In this document: in pieces, positions 38,694 through 46,655 of the stretch
Layout of the letters: the number at the start of each line of letters is the position of its first letter
Numbering within the stretch: position 1 is the stretch's first letter
NCBI RefSeq assembly: GCF_900156545.1
Contig: NZ_FTNW01000006.1
Span: 62,001 to 126,000 of the forward strand
Reading direction: 5' to 3'
DNA from: Aquipseudomonas alcaligenes
GTDB taxonomy: Bacteria > Pseudomonadota > Gammaproteobacteria > Pseudomonadales > Pseudomonadaceae
DNA length: 64,000 bases
Program-made: the position numbers and the translations under genes
Notes under the pieces: model-generated
The model's input: the letters and a program-made list of their open reading frames with translations, nothing else
What the model was told of the DNA's origin: nothing
Databases searched by the model: none

Positions 38694-38909
38694 ATGAGAA
38701 GACTTAAGCGTGATCCGTTGGAACGAGCTTTCTTGCGCGGCTATCAGCACGGCATTCATGGTAAATCCCGCGATATGTGTCCTTTCACCCACCCCACCAC
38801 CCGTCAAGCCTGGATCAATGGCTGGCGCGAGGGCCGTGGTGACAATTGGGACGGACTGACCGGCACCGCCGGCATCCACAGACTCAACGAACTTCACGCC
38901 GTCGGCTGA
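38694..38909 (+). CDS. rmf: Ribosome modulation factor
   Basis: RMF is a 71-residue basic protein that binds 30S subunits in stationary phase and drives 100S ribosome dimer formation. The sequence MRRLKRDPLERAFLRGYQ and CPFTHPTTRQAWINGWREGRGDNWDG are highly conserved in the family. It has its own promoter region and terminator, so it is monocistronic. Confidence 0.96.
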   Translation: MRRLKRDPLERAFLRGYQHGIHGKSRDMCPFTHPTTRQAWINGWREGRGDNWDGLTGTAGIHRLNELHAVG

Positions 38910-38965
38910 AACAGGATCACCCCGACTTCACCAGACCGTCCCATCCGGACGGCGGGCGAGAGCCC

Positions 38966-38989
38966 AAGGGCCCCTCAGGGGCCCTTTTT
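38966..38989 (+). terminator. Terminator of rmf
   Basis: AAGGGCCCC-TCA-GGGGCCCTT is a 9-bp stem ending in five T. It lies 56 bp after the rmf stop and 20 bp after the end of the convergent pyrD gene, so it may also stop pyrD transcripts. Confidence 0.88.
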
Positions 38990-39009
38990 AATGCCGGTAA
39001 AAAGCCCCT

Positions 39010-40035
39010 TCAGGATCTCGGCAGCGCAGCGATCGCATCCACCGCCTCGCGGATCAGCGCCGGCCCCTTGTAGATGAACCCGGAATAGATCTGCACCAGG
39101 CTGGCGCCGGCGGCGATCTTCTCGGCCGCATGCGCACCCTCAGTGATGCCGCCCACGGCGATAATCGGCAGGCGGCCCCTGAGTTCCCCGGCCAGCACAC
39201 GCACGGTATGGGTGCTCTTGTCGCGCACCGGCGCGCCGGACAGACCGCCGGCCTCGTTACCGAATGGCAGATTCTCCACGCCCTCGCGGCCGAGGGTGGT
39301 GTTGGTGGCGATCACCGCATCCATGCCGGTCTCGACCAGCGCCTGGGCCACCTGCACGGTTTCCTCATCGCTCATGTCGGGGGCGATCTTGATCGCCAGC
39401 GGCACGCGCTTGCCATGCTCCACGGCCAGGTCTTCCTGGCGCTGGCGCAGGGCTTCGAGCAGCTGCTTGAGCTGGTCGCCGAACTGCAAGCTGCGCAGAC
39501 CGGGGGTATTCGGCGAGCTGACATTGACGGTGACATAGCTGGCGTGGGCGTAGACCTTGTCCAGGCCGATCAGGTAGTCATCCACCGCGCGCTCGACCGG
39601 GGTATCGAAGTTCTTGCCGATATTGATGCCCAGCACGCCCTTGTACTTGGCCGCGGTGACCCGGGCCAGCAAGTGATCGACGCCCAGGTTGTTGAAGCCC
39701 ATACGGTTGATGATGGCGGTCGCTTCCGGCAGGCGGAACAGGCGCGGCTTGGGATTGCCAGGCTGCGGACGCGGGGTCACGGTGCCGATCTCGACAAAGC
39801 CGAAACCGAGCTGGGCGAAGCCGTCGATGGCATCGCCGTTCTTGTCCAGGCCGGCGGCCAGGCCCACGGGGTTGGGAAAATCCAGGCCCATCACGGTCAC
39901 CGGCAACTGGCTCGGCGCCTTGCACAGCAGGCCGTTGAGGCCCATGCGACCGCCAGCACCGATCAGGTCGATGGACAATTCGTGGGAAGTTTCGGGGGCA
40001 AGACGGAACAGCAGCGCGCGGGCCAGGTCGTACAT
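39010..40035 (-). CDS. pyrD: Dihydroorotate dehydrogenase (quinone), class 2
   Basis: This 341-residue flavoprotein oxidises dihydroorotate to orotate with quinone as acceptor, in pyrimidine synthesis at the inner membrane. The N-terminal amphipathic helix ([21 protein letters not shown]) is the class 2 membrane anchor. FMN and substrate motifs include [27 protein letters not shown] with the catalytic serine, and VGGITEG. The ATG at 40035 is the family start. Context matches PA3050. Confidence 0.95.
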   Translation of the reverse strand: MYDLARALLFRLAPETSHELSIDLIGAGGRMGLNGLLCKAPSQLPVTVMGLDFPNPVGLAAGLDKNGDAIDGFAQLGFGFVEIGTVTPRPQPGNPKPRLFRLPEATAIINRMGFNNLGVDHLLARVTAAKYKGVLGINIGKNFDTPVERAVDDYLIGLDKVYAHASYVTVNVSSPNTPGLRSLQFGDQLKQLLEALRQRQEDLAVEHGKRVPLAIKIAPDMSDEETVQVAQALVETGMDAVIATNTTLGREGVENLPFGNEAGGLSGAPVRDKSTHTVRVLAGELRGRLPIIAVGGITEGAHAAEKIAAGASLVQIYSGFIYKGPALIREAVDAIAALPRS

Positions 40036-40145
40036 GGGCGGATCGGCTCGGAAGAAGGGTTTCAGTGGGAAGCAGGACGCGATTATAGCCGCCGACACTA
40101 GCCTCAGGCGAGGCAAGGGAGTAATAAGGAGTACCGTTCGGGCCC

Positions 40146-40367
40146 TTATTGCAGCTGACGCAGGTCGAGCAGTTCGCCGGCCGCACTGAATTCCAGCTCG
40201 AACACGCCATGAATGCCATCATGGCGCAGGAAAGGACGCAGATGATGCGCCGGCAGGCTGACCTTACGGCCGTCACGACTGTAGAGCAGAACCCGGTTGG
40301 CGCGCCCCTGGTAAACAGCCAGAAAGCGTTCCGCAGGCAAAGCGATATCCAGCACCAGGCTGGGCAT
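40146..40367 (-). CDS. Small DUF2835 family protein
   Basis: This is a 73-residue cytoplasmic protein of the DUF2835 family ([27 protein letters not shown]...[19 protein letters not shown]). It is conserved downstream or upstream of pyrD in Pseudomonas (PA3051). The frame is open further upstream, but I take the ATG at 40367 because it starts the conserved domain and GAGGGTG precedes it. Function unknown. Confidence 0.8.
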   Translation of the reverse strand: MPSLVLDIALPAERFLAVYQGRANRVLLYSRDGRKVSLPAHHLRPFLRHDGIHGVFELEFSAAGELLDLRQLQ

Positions 40368-40508
40368 GGAGGCACCCTCGACAATGATTGGCACCATTCT
40401 GCCACAGGCCAGCGCGCTATCGGCCCGCGCCTGCCCGCATGACGTTAGTGCAGCCCGGCGACAGCTCTGCCACACTGGCACAGTAGTACCAGGAGTAGCC
40501 TGCGGCTC

Positions 40509-41402
40509 ATGAGTCTGTCCGAGTCCCCTACCAGCATCGCCTCGCGGCTTTCCGCCCTGGCCCAGCGCCTGGGGCTGGGTGGCCGAGTGCCGCGCATGGT
40601 GTTTGAACGAGCCCGTAGCCTGCGTCTGCCATTCCGCGTGCTGCCGGAGCCCGTCCCCAGCATCTGGTGGCAAGCCGGCCCCCCACTGCATCGCCTCGTG
40701 GACCTGCCACGCGACGCCCTTTCCGGCCCCGTACAGGAGGATAAAGCCGCTGCACGTGGGGTATTGATGGGGGTGGTGGAACGACACACCGAGCACCTCG
40801 ACGACTTCGACCTGCGCCGCATCGACGGCCTGTGCAGCCCGCCCCCCAGCCTCGACAGCAACCTCACCAGTTTCGAGGAGCTGACCGCCTGCCCGCTGGG
40901 GCGCTGTGCGCGCATCATCAGCTACAAGGATTTCCTCAAGACCATCAACCATGCCATGCCGCGCTTCCTCGCCGCCGAGGCAGTGGAGCTGCGCCAGGCC
41001 AGCTGGTTTGGCGAGCGCCTGTTCTGGGCCGGCGAACAGCACGGCGAGGAATTCGCCTGCGCCATCGCCTATGCGCGCCTGCGCGGCCTGGAAGTCACCC
41101 TGCCGGCCGAACTCACTCGCTATCGTCTCAGTGCCAGCGGCCTGGCAGAACTGCGCCGGCGCTATCACATGAGCGCCATGCCGGTGCAGGCCTGGAGTGA
41201 GCCAGCCTTCATGAGCCTGCTGCTCGACCATGGCCTGCCCTACGCGCGCCTGTCGCTGCTGCGCTATCCGGATGCCCCGGAGTTCCTCCTGCTGCCCAAG
41301 GACTCGCCGCAAGCCCATGCGCTGGGTGAGGGCCTGCGGCTGGCCGGCGCGCCGGATGTGATCGCCTACCTCGAAGCGCTGCAACAGCGCTACGCAGACT
41401 GA
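40509..41402 (+). CDS. Conserved hypothetical protein (DUF6685-like)
   Basis: This is a 297-residue soluble protein without signal peptide or membrane segment. It has a charged middle part (VERHTEHLDDFDLRRIDGLC), a conserved-looking cysteine block (SFEELTACPLGRCARIISYKDF) and a helical C-terminus. It appears to correspond to the conserved gene near pyrD in Pseudomonas (PA3052 region). I do not recognise a catalytic motif. The 3' side carries an imperfect hairpin and then an insertion sequence. Confidence 0.7.
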   Translation: MSLSESPTSIASRLSALAQRLGLGGRVPRMVFERARSLRLPFRVLPEPVPSIWWQAGPPLHRLVDLPRDALSGPVQEDKAAARGVLMGVVERHTEHLDDFDLRRIDGLCSPPPSLDSNLTSFEELTACPLGRCARIISYKDFLKTINHAMPRFLAAEAVELRQASWFGERLFWAGEQHGEEFACAIAYARLRGLEVTLPAELTRYRLSASGLAELRRRYHMSAMPVQAWSEPAFMSLLLDHGLPYARLSLLRYPDAPEFLLLPKDSPQAHALGEGLRLAGAPDVIAYLEALQQRYAD

Positions 41403-41421
41403 TCGAACGAGAATTAGGAAG

Positions 41422-41446
41422 CCGGCCAACCAGAACGGCTGGCCGG
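41422..41446 (+). terminator. Imperfect terminator-like hairpin after the DUF6685-like gene
   Basis: CCGGCCAACC and GGCTGGCCGG pair over 9 of 10 positions around a short loop, with one A-C mismatch. There is no T run. It lies 20 bp after the stop and 14 bp before the insertion sequence end. Confidence 0.45.
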
Positions 41447-41474
41447 TAACAATGCGTATATGGACTCTCCCCAC

Positions 41475-41705
41475 AAGTAGTGGGCAAAGCTTTTTCCCTG
41501 CTCCTGTCGTCGGTGCGGTTGCATGCGTATATCCGGCCTTTCGCGAGCTCAGTGCTCTGGCCATTCTGTAGTTCGCGCAGCGGGGGCCCAGCGCTCAAGC
41601 GATCTCTAGGATCAGCATTGTTATCGGCCTTGTTCCGCTGCAGGACTCGCCCGTTCCGACAGTGCTGCTTTCCACCACAACCACTATTTGATCACCCTCT
41701 CGCCT
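41475..41705 (-). ncRNA. Candidate bridge/seek guide RNA region of the IS1111-type element
   Basis: This non-coding stretch follows the transposase stop, where IS1111-group elements encode their guide RNA. It contains ATGCGTATAT at 41523-41532, identical to the sequence that spans the left insertion boundary (41452-41461). It also has CTCAGTGCTCTG at 41548-41559, whose reverse complement matches the right flank (42809-42820) at 9 of 12 positions with an AGCACT core. GGCC segments around the second guide could close an internal loop. RNA ends are not determined. Confidence 0.6.
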
Positions 41706-42749
41706 TCAGGCGGACGGCATGCTTTGCCAATTGCCGCTGAAACGCCGCTGATGGCACCACACGGCCCAGCAAATCCTTACCAGCTTGTTTGCCAAAGCCA
41801 CTGCTGCCTTGTTCTGGCCTATCCGCGCCGCCGTGCTGGTCGCCCAGCGCTGTAGTGCCGTCATCATCTCTGGCGTTCTGGCCGCGCAGCGCTGGGCGGC
41901 CAGCAGGGCGGAACGGGCGCCGTGGATCAGCAGAGTTCTCACATAGATATTGCCTTGCCGGCTGATCTGCCCCAAATGGCGGCGCTCGCCGCTGCTGTGT
42001 TCGCGCGGGGTCATACCCAGCCAGGCGCTTAGCTGTCGGCCATTGGCAAACCGCTCCGGTGTACCCACAGCCGTTTTCAGGGCACTGGCTGTCAGCAGAC
42101 CAATGCCACTCACTGCGTCGAGCAGGTGCACCACTTCGTCATCTGCATGCCAGCGCGCCAGCTGTGCCTCGCACTCATGCATTGATTCCTCATAGAAGCT
42201 GATCTCGGCCAGTACTGCCCGCAAGACGCCGCGCAATGCACTGACTTCTGGTCGTTCCAGTTGCTCGCCCACCGCCCGAAGAAAAGCTTCGGTGCTGGTT
42301 GGTGCCTCGATACCCAGTTCACGAAAGATCCCGCGCAGCAGGTTGATGCGCTGGATGCGCGATTTCTTCCAGCTCTCGCGCAGAGCATGCAGTTGCTGAA
42401 GCTGTTGCTGCTCCAGGCTCTTCACCGGTACCGGGTGCAGCCCTGCACAACGTGCCTCCTCTAGTATCGCGTCGCAGTCGTTACGATCAGTCTTGTTGCG
42501 CCGCCGGTATGGCCGTACGTAACGCGGGTGCAGCAGGATCACCCGATGACCTCTCGCCTGCGCCACTCGCCCCCAATAGTGGGCTGTACCGCACGCCTCC
42601 ATCACCCACTCGACAGGCCCTACCTGCTCCTGTACATATCGGGCAAACGCCACTCGACTCAGCCGCTTGCGCTGAATCACCTCGCCGGCACGGACACTCT
42701 CGGCAACCTGGTAAACGGACTTGGCCAAATCCACTGCAATGCGCTTCAT
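41706..42749 (-). CDS. IS110-family (IS1111 group) transposase
   Basis: This is a 347-residue DEDD/serine transposase. The N-terminal RuvC-like domain has AVDLAKSVYQ, VMEACG and the KTDRNDCDAI motif with the metal-binding aspartates. The C-terminal Tnp domain has SGIGLLTASAL and LGMTPREHSSGERRHLG, containing the proposed catalytic serine. I chose the ATG at 42749 because AAGGAGA lies six bases before it. It appears intact. It reads in the same direction as rraB upstream. Confidence 0.92.
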   Translation of the reverse strand: MKRIAVDLAKSVYQVAESVRAGEVIQRKRLSRVAFARYVQEQVGPVEWVMEACGTAHYWGRVAQARGHRVILLHPRYVRPYRRRNKTDRNDCDAILEEARCAGLHPVPVKSLEQQQLQQLHALRESWKKSRIQRINLLRGIFRELGIEAPTSTEAFLRAVGEQLERPEVSALRGVLRAVLAEISFYEESMHECEAQLARWHADDEVVHLLDAVSGIGLLTASALKTAVGTPERFANGRQLSAWLGMTPREHSSGERRHLGQISRQGNIYVRTLLIHGARSALLAAQRCAARTPEMMTALQRWATSTAARIGQNKAAVALANKLVRICWAVWCHQRRFSGNWQSMPSA

Positions 42750-42816
42750 CGCTACTCTCCTTTCCACGCTCCACTCGGTATTCCAAGTGTGGCGTGGGGA
42801 GAGTCCATTACAGCAC

Positions 42817-43173
42817 TCAGGGCCGACTGGCGATCTGAGCGTCGAGCCGCACTTCCTGGGTTACGCCCCAGCCATCCAACACGCCGCCGAGTGGCACTAC
42901 CAGTGCTTCCAGATCCTGCTCGAAGTCACCGATGCCGGCGTGGGTGGCATACATCACCTTGCTCACCTGCAGATGCCAGGCACCGTCCTCGCGGACACTG
43001 ACCTGAGCATTGAGGGACTCACCACGAAACTGTCTGGCTGCCTCTCTGGCCCGTTCCTCATTCGGGAAGATGGCGTAGAACTCGATGGGATGGACGCGGG
43101 CGAAGTCGAAACCGCCCTCTTTCATGCGGCGCAGAACACTGTTACTGACATCATCTTGGAAGGCTGTGCTCAT
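42817..43173 (-). CDS. Regulator of RNase E activity RraB-like protein
   Basis: This is a 118-residue acidic-to-neutral protein of the RraB family (DUF1260). RraB binds the C-terminal scaffold of RNase E and limits its activity. The family pattern is visible in FPNEERAREAARQFRG and WHLQVSKVMYATHAGIGDFEQDLEALVVPLGG. GAGGAGG lies 5 bases before the ATG at 43173. The insertion sequence begins within about 10 bp of the stop, so the native 3' end and terminator have been displaced. Confidence 0.78.
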   Translation of the reverse strand: MSTAFQDDVSNSVLRRMKEGGFDFARVHPIEFYAIFPNEERAREAARQFRGESLNAQVSVREDGAWHLQVSKVMYATHAGIGDFEQDLEALVVPLGGVLDGWGVTQEVRLDAQIASRP

Positions 43174-43403
43174 AAACGACCTCCTCTCAGGCGATGAATC
43201 GACCGCAGTCGCCACGGATTTGGCGACCCTGCGACACCCCAGGGTGCCGCCCGAGAACCAGGCAATGACTGCCTGGCCTGTCATGCGCGAGCAGGCGCTC
43301 GCAGACGGCCGACCAGAAGAAGACTGGCCGGTGACGTCATTCTGTCAGGGTAGCGCCTGCGTGCCTACCCTGCAGCCGGCAACCAGGCCGGACGACAGGC
43401 GGC

Positions 43404-44165
43404 TCAGTCGCGGCTGAGCCAGCCCATCAGCAGGCGGCTGACAGACGGCGGCGAGACCTGGCCAGTCGCATACATCAGGCGAAACAGCCAGTGGATCGGC
43501 CGATGCACCCGCGGTCGCTCGACCTGGCGCCAGGCCGCGAGCGCGATGTCCTCGGCGCGCAGGTTGACGCCCAGGCGCCGCAGTGCCGGCGGTGTGAAGC
43601 GCTGACTGTCGACCATGGGCGTGGCGACGAACGGCGGCATGAGGTCGCCAACGTGGATGCCATGGCGGCGCCACTCCAGCTCCAGCGCCTCGGTCAGGCC
43701 CCGCACGGCAAACTTAGAGGCCGAGTAGCTGACCATGTGTGGCGTCCCGTACAACCCGGAAGCCGAGCCCATGTTGATCACCTGGGCACCCGGCGTGCCC
43801 TTGAGATAGGGAAAGGCGGCATGGGTCATGTGCAGCAGGCCCAGTACGTTGATCTGCAGGATGCGCGCGTGCTCCTCCGGGGTGATCTCCTCGAAGTGCC
43901 CGAAGCGCAGCACCCCCGCCGAGTTGAACAGAACGCGCAAGCGCCCACCCTCTCGGCGACAGAACTGCTCCAGGGCAGCATGCGCTGCATCAGCATCCGC
44001 GACATCAAGCGCAGCATGCCAAGCCCCGCCGAGCTCTGCGGCCAGCGCTGCCAGCGCAGGCTGATCGATGTCCAACAGGCCGACGGTCCAGCCATGGGCA
44101 TGGAACAGCCGCGCGGTGGCGGCGCCGATGCCGGAGGCGGCGCCGGTAATCAGAATGTTATTCAT
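43404..44165 (-). CDS. Short-chain dehydrogenase/reductase
   Basis: This is a 253-residue classical SDR. The NAD(P)-binding TGAASGIG (7-14), FNSAGV, and the catalytic S-YSASK triad (MGSASG...VSYSASKFA) are intact. It likely oxidises or reduces an alcohol/ketone using NAD(P). AAGGGGG precedes the ATG at 44165. It is the last gene of a three-gene operon and overlaps the hydrolase gene by 4 bp. Similar triplets occur near PA1537-PA1539 in P. aeruginosa. Confidence 0.88.
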   Translation of the reverse strand: MNNILITGAASGIGAATARLFHAHGWTVGLLDIDQPALAALAAELGGAWHAALDVADADAAHAALEQFCRREGGRLRVLFNSAGVLRFGHFEEITPEEHARILQINVLGLLHMTHAAFPYLKGTPGAQVINMGSASGLYGTPHMVSYSASKFAVRGLTEALELEWRRHGIHVGDLMPPFVATPMVDSQRFTPPALRRLGVNLRAEDIALAAWRQVERPRVHRPIHWLFRLMYATGQVSPPSVSRLLMGWLSRD

Positions 44166-45091
44166 CGACACCCCCTTTCCCGGAGAAACACGACGACGCG
44201 TCGCAGCGCCAGCGCGGCGACCTCCAGCAGGCCGCAGTTGATCTGGAACACGTGCCACTGCCCGGGATAGACCTCCAGGCGCAGGTCCAGCCCGGCACTG
44301 TCGCGCAGGCGCAGGCGCAGGCTCTGGCTGAGCAGGTGCTCGTCCTCGCCGACCTGCACCAGTAGCGGCGGCAGGCCGCTCAGGTCGGCACGCAATGGCG
44401 AGAGCAAGGCCAAGTGGCGATCGACGCCCGCCGGGCAGTAGGCATCCACGCCCTGCCCCAGCCAGGCCCGGTTGAGCAGCGGGTCGCCAGCCGGCGGCTC
44501 ATGCCAGGTGTCGCCCGTGAGGTCGGTGACAGGCGAGAAGCACACCAGCGCCGCCGGCAGCGGCAGCCCCTCGTCACGCAGGCGCAGCGCCGTGGCCAGG
44601 GTCAGCTGACCACCGGCCGAATCACCGACCAGTACAATACGCCCTGACGGCTGGCCCTGCTCCAGCAGGGCCCGGTAGGCGGCCAGGGCATCGTCGGCCG
44701 CTGCGGGCCAGGGATGCTCGGGCGCCAGGCGGTAGTCCAGCGCGCAGACCCGCGTGCCGCTCTGCGCGGCCAGGTGGCTGGTAATCGCCCGGTGAGTCTG
44801 CGGACTGCCGACCATGAAAGCCCCGCCGTGCAGATACAGCAGCACCCAGCCATTGTCCCGCCCTGCCTGCAACCACTCACAGGGCACCCCACCCAACTGC
44901 CCCGCCTCGATGCTTACGCCCCCTGCGCGCGGCGCGATCAGGGTGGCCAGGCGCAGCACCCGACGCTGGGTCGCGGGCGACAGGCGCGGATGCATGCCAA
45001 CGGCGAACACCAGGCGCGTGCTGGCGCGCAGCACGGCCGTGAGCAGGCGCTGCGCGCCGCTCGGCGCGGGCAACTCAACGCACCAGTTCAT
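44162..45091 (-). CDS. Alpha/beta hydrolase, hormone-sensitive lipase family
   Basis: This is a 309-residue esterase of the HSL (family IV) type: the oxyanion loop LHGGAF, the nucleophile elbow GDSAGG, and the acid and base in GEDEHLL and QWHVF. The start at 45091 lies inside the 3' end of the monooxygenase gene (17-bp overlap), so translation is coupled. In this context it could hydrolyse the ester made by the upstream monooxygenase. This is inference from operon logic. Confidence 0.87.
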   Translation of the reverse strand: MNWCVELPAPSGAQRLLTAVLRASTRLVFAVGMHPRLSPATQRRVLRLATLIAPRAGGVSIEAGQLGGVPCEWLQAGRDNGWVLLYLHGGAFMVGSPQTHRAITSHLAAQSGTRVCALDYRLAPEHPWPAAADDALAAYRALLEQGQPSGRIVLVGDSAGGQLTLATALRLRDEGLPLPAALVCFSPVTDLTGDTWHEPPAGDPLLNRAWLGQGVDAYCPAGVDRHLALLSPLRADLSGLPPLLVQVGEDEHLLSQSLRLRLRDSAGLDLRLEVYPGQWHVFQINCGLLEVAALALRRVVVFLRERGCR

Positions 45092-46547
45092 AGTCGCTCC
45101 ACTGCGGCCGGCGGGTATGGTTGCGATAGCTGAAGGTGAAGCCCGACCAGTTGTTGGTGTGCTTGCCGGCCGCATTCTTGTACCAACTGGTGCAGCCCTG
45201 CTCCCACACCGAGTGCTCGATGTCGTGCTGCACCTGGCGGTTCCAGGCGTCCTGCACATGGCGGTGCACGTCGAGATAGCGCACCCCCTCATTCAGCTTG
45301 GCCAGGCAATCGAGCACATAGGGGAACTGGCTCTCGAGCATATAGATGATCGAGTTGTGCCCCAGGTTGGTGTTCGGCCCATAGAGGATGAACAGGTTGG
45401 GGAAACCGCTGACGCTGATGCCTTTGTAGGCCTCCGCGCCGTCGCGCCAGGCCTGGTTGAGGTCCAGGCCGCCGCGGCCGTGGATGCGCATCGGCGCCAG
45501 GAAGTCGCTGGCGGCGAAGCCGGTACCGTGGATCAGTACGTCGACTTCGCGCTCCACGCCGTCGGCGGTGACGATGCCGCGCTCGGTGACCTCGCGAATC
45601 GCCTCGTCGACCACCTCCACCTGCGGCTGTACCAGCGCCGGGTAATAGTCGTTGCTGATCAGGATGCGCTTGCAACCCAGCGGGTAATTCGGGGTCAGCT
45701 TGGCACGCAGCACCGGATCGGCGACCTCGCGGGCGATATGGCGCAGGAACAGCTGGCGATAGGGCTTCATCAGCCAGGGCAACATGAAGAAGGCCACCCC
45801 GCGCACCTCGTGGAACAGGTACTGCCAGGCGCGGTCGAGTTTCTGCGTCCACGGCCAGCGCTGCATCAGCGCCAGCTCGAAGCGGCTATAGGCACGGTCC
45901 GGCTTGGGTAAAACATAGGCTGGGGTGCGCTGGAACAGGTGCAGGCGCGCGACTTTCGGCACGATCTGCGGCACAAACTGGATGGCGCTGGCTCCCGTAC
46001 CGATCACCGCCACACGCTTGCCGGCAAGGTCGACGTCGTGGCGCCAACGCGCCGAGTGAAAACTCTCGCCGGCGAAGCGCTCCAGGCCCGGCAAGCGCGC
46101 GTAGAGCGGACGATTGAGCTGGCCACAGGCGCTGACCAGCGCCCGCGCGCTGAAAACGGCGCCATCGCCGGTGGTCACCCGCCACAGGGCGGCGGCCTCG
46201 TCGAAGCGCGCCTCGGCCACTTCGCTGTTGCAGCGAATGCGCGAAGCCAGGGCGTATTTGTCGATGCACTGGCGCACGTAGGCGAAGATTTCCGCCTGCG
46301 GCGCATAGCGTCGACTCCAGTCGGTCTTCGGCTCGAAGGAAAACGAGTACAGGTGCGAGGGCACGTCGCAGGCCGCGCCGGGGTAGTGATTGTCACGCCA
46401 GGTACCGCCGGCTTCGGCGCCCTTCTCGAGGATCAGAAAATCCTCCTCGCCCTGCTGGCGCAAGCGCATGGCCAGGCCCAGACCGGCGAAACCGGCACCT
46501 ATGATCAGCACGCGCAGGGGCGCCTGCTCGGGAGTAGTGTTATGCAT
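45075..46547 (-). CDS. Flavin-containing monooxygenase, Baeyer-Villiger type
   Basis: This is a 490-residue FAD/NADPH enzyme with two Rossmann motifs (GAGFAG at 17-22 and GTGASA at 183-188), the GGTWRDNHYPGAACDVPSH block, and a BVMO-like fingerprint F158-AG-ESF-H-SAR-W168. The residue after W is R, whereas the published fingerprint has P or D. Such enzymes insert oxygen into ketones to give esters or lactones. It is the first gene of an operon with an esterase and an SDR, and is divergent from an AraC regulator. Confidence 0.87.
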   Translation of the reverse strand: MHNTTPEQAPLRVLIIGAGFAGLGLAMRLRQQGEEDFLILEKGAEAGGTWRDNHYPGAACDVPSHLYSFSFEPKTDWSRRYAPQAEIFAYVRQCIDKYALASRIRCNSEVAEARFDEAAALWRVTTGDGAVFSARALVSACGQLNRPLYARLPGLERFAGESFHSARWRHDVDLAGKRVAVIGTGASAIQFVPQIVPKVARLHLFQRTPAYVLPKPDRAYSRFELALMQRWPWTQKLDRAWQYLFHEVRGVAFFMLPWLMKPYRQLFLRHIAREVADPVLRAKLTPNYPLGCKRILISNDYYPALVQPQVEVVDEAIREVTERGIVTADGVEREVDVLIHGTGFAASDFLAPMRIHGRGGLDLNQAWRDGAEAYKGISVSGFPNLFILYGPNTNLGHNSIIYMLESQFPYVLDCLAKLNEGVRYLDVHRHVQDAWNRQVQHDIEHSVWEQGCTSWYKNAAGKHTNNWSGFTFSYRNHTRRPQWSDYELVR

Positions 46548-46655
46548 TGTTATCTCCGTGAGCCACCAGTATTGCGGATGACCGAGATGCTACCCACTCC
46601 CCCGGCCACGGTTTATGGCATAGTCGGCCAATAAATTGTGACTTTCGGACAAAGC

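Larger units (their letters stand above)
41460..42808 (-). mobile_element. IS110-family insertion sequence, IS1111 type
   Basis: The element is bounded by inverted repeats (A)TGGACTCTCCCCAC at 41460-41474 and GTGGGGAGAGTCCA(T) at 42794-42808. IS110 itself lacks terminal repeats; subterminal repeats with a few extra bases outside are the mark of the IS1111 group, so the true ends may lie 3-7 bp further out. It carries one transposase gene and a ~230-bp non-coding stretch on its 3' side. It is inserted between the rraB stop and the hairpin of the DUF6685-like gene. Confidence 0.85.

Noticed and set aside
40368..41564. Long N-terminal extension of the DUF2835 frame
   Set aside because: The frame is open by chance opposite the DUF6685-like gene; the conserved domain and ribosome-binding site support the start at 40367.
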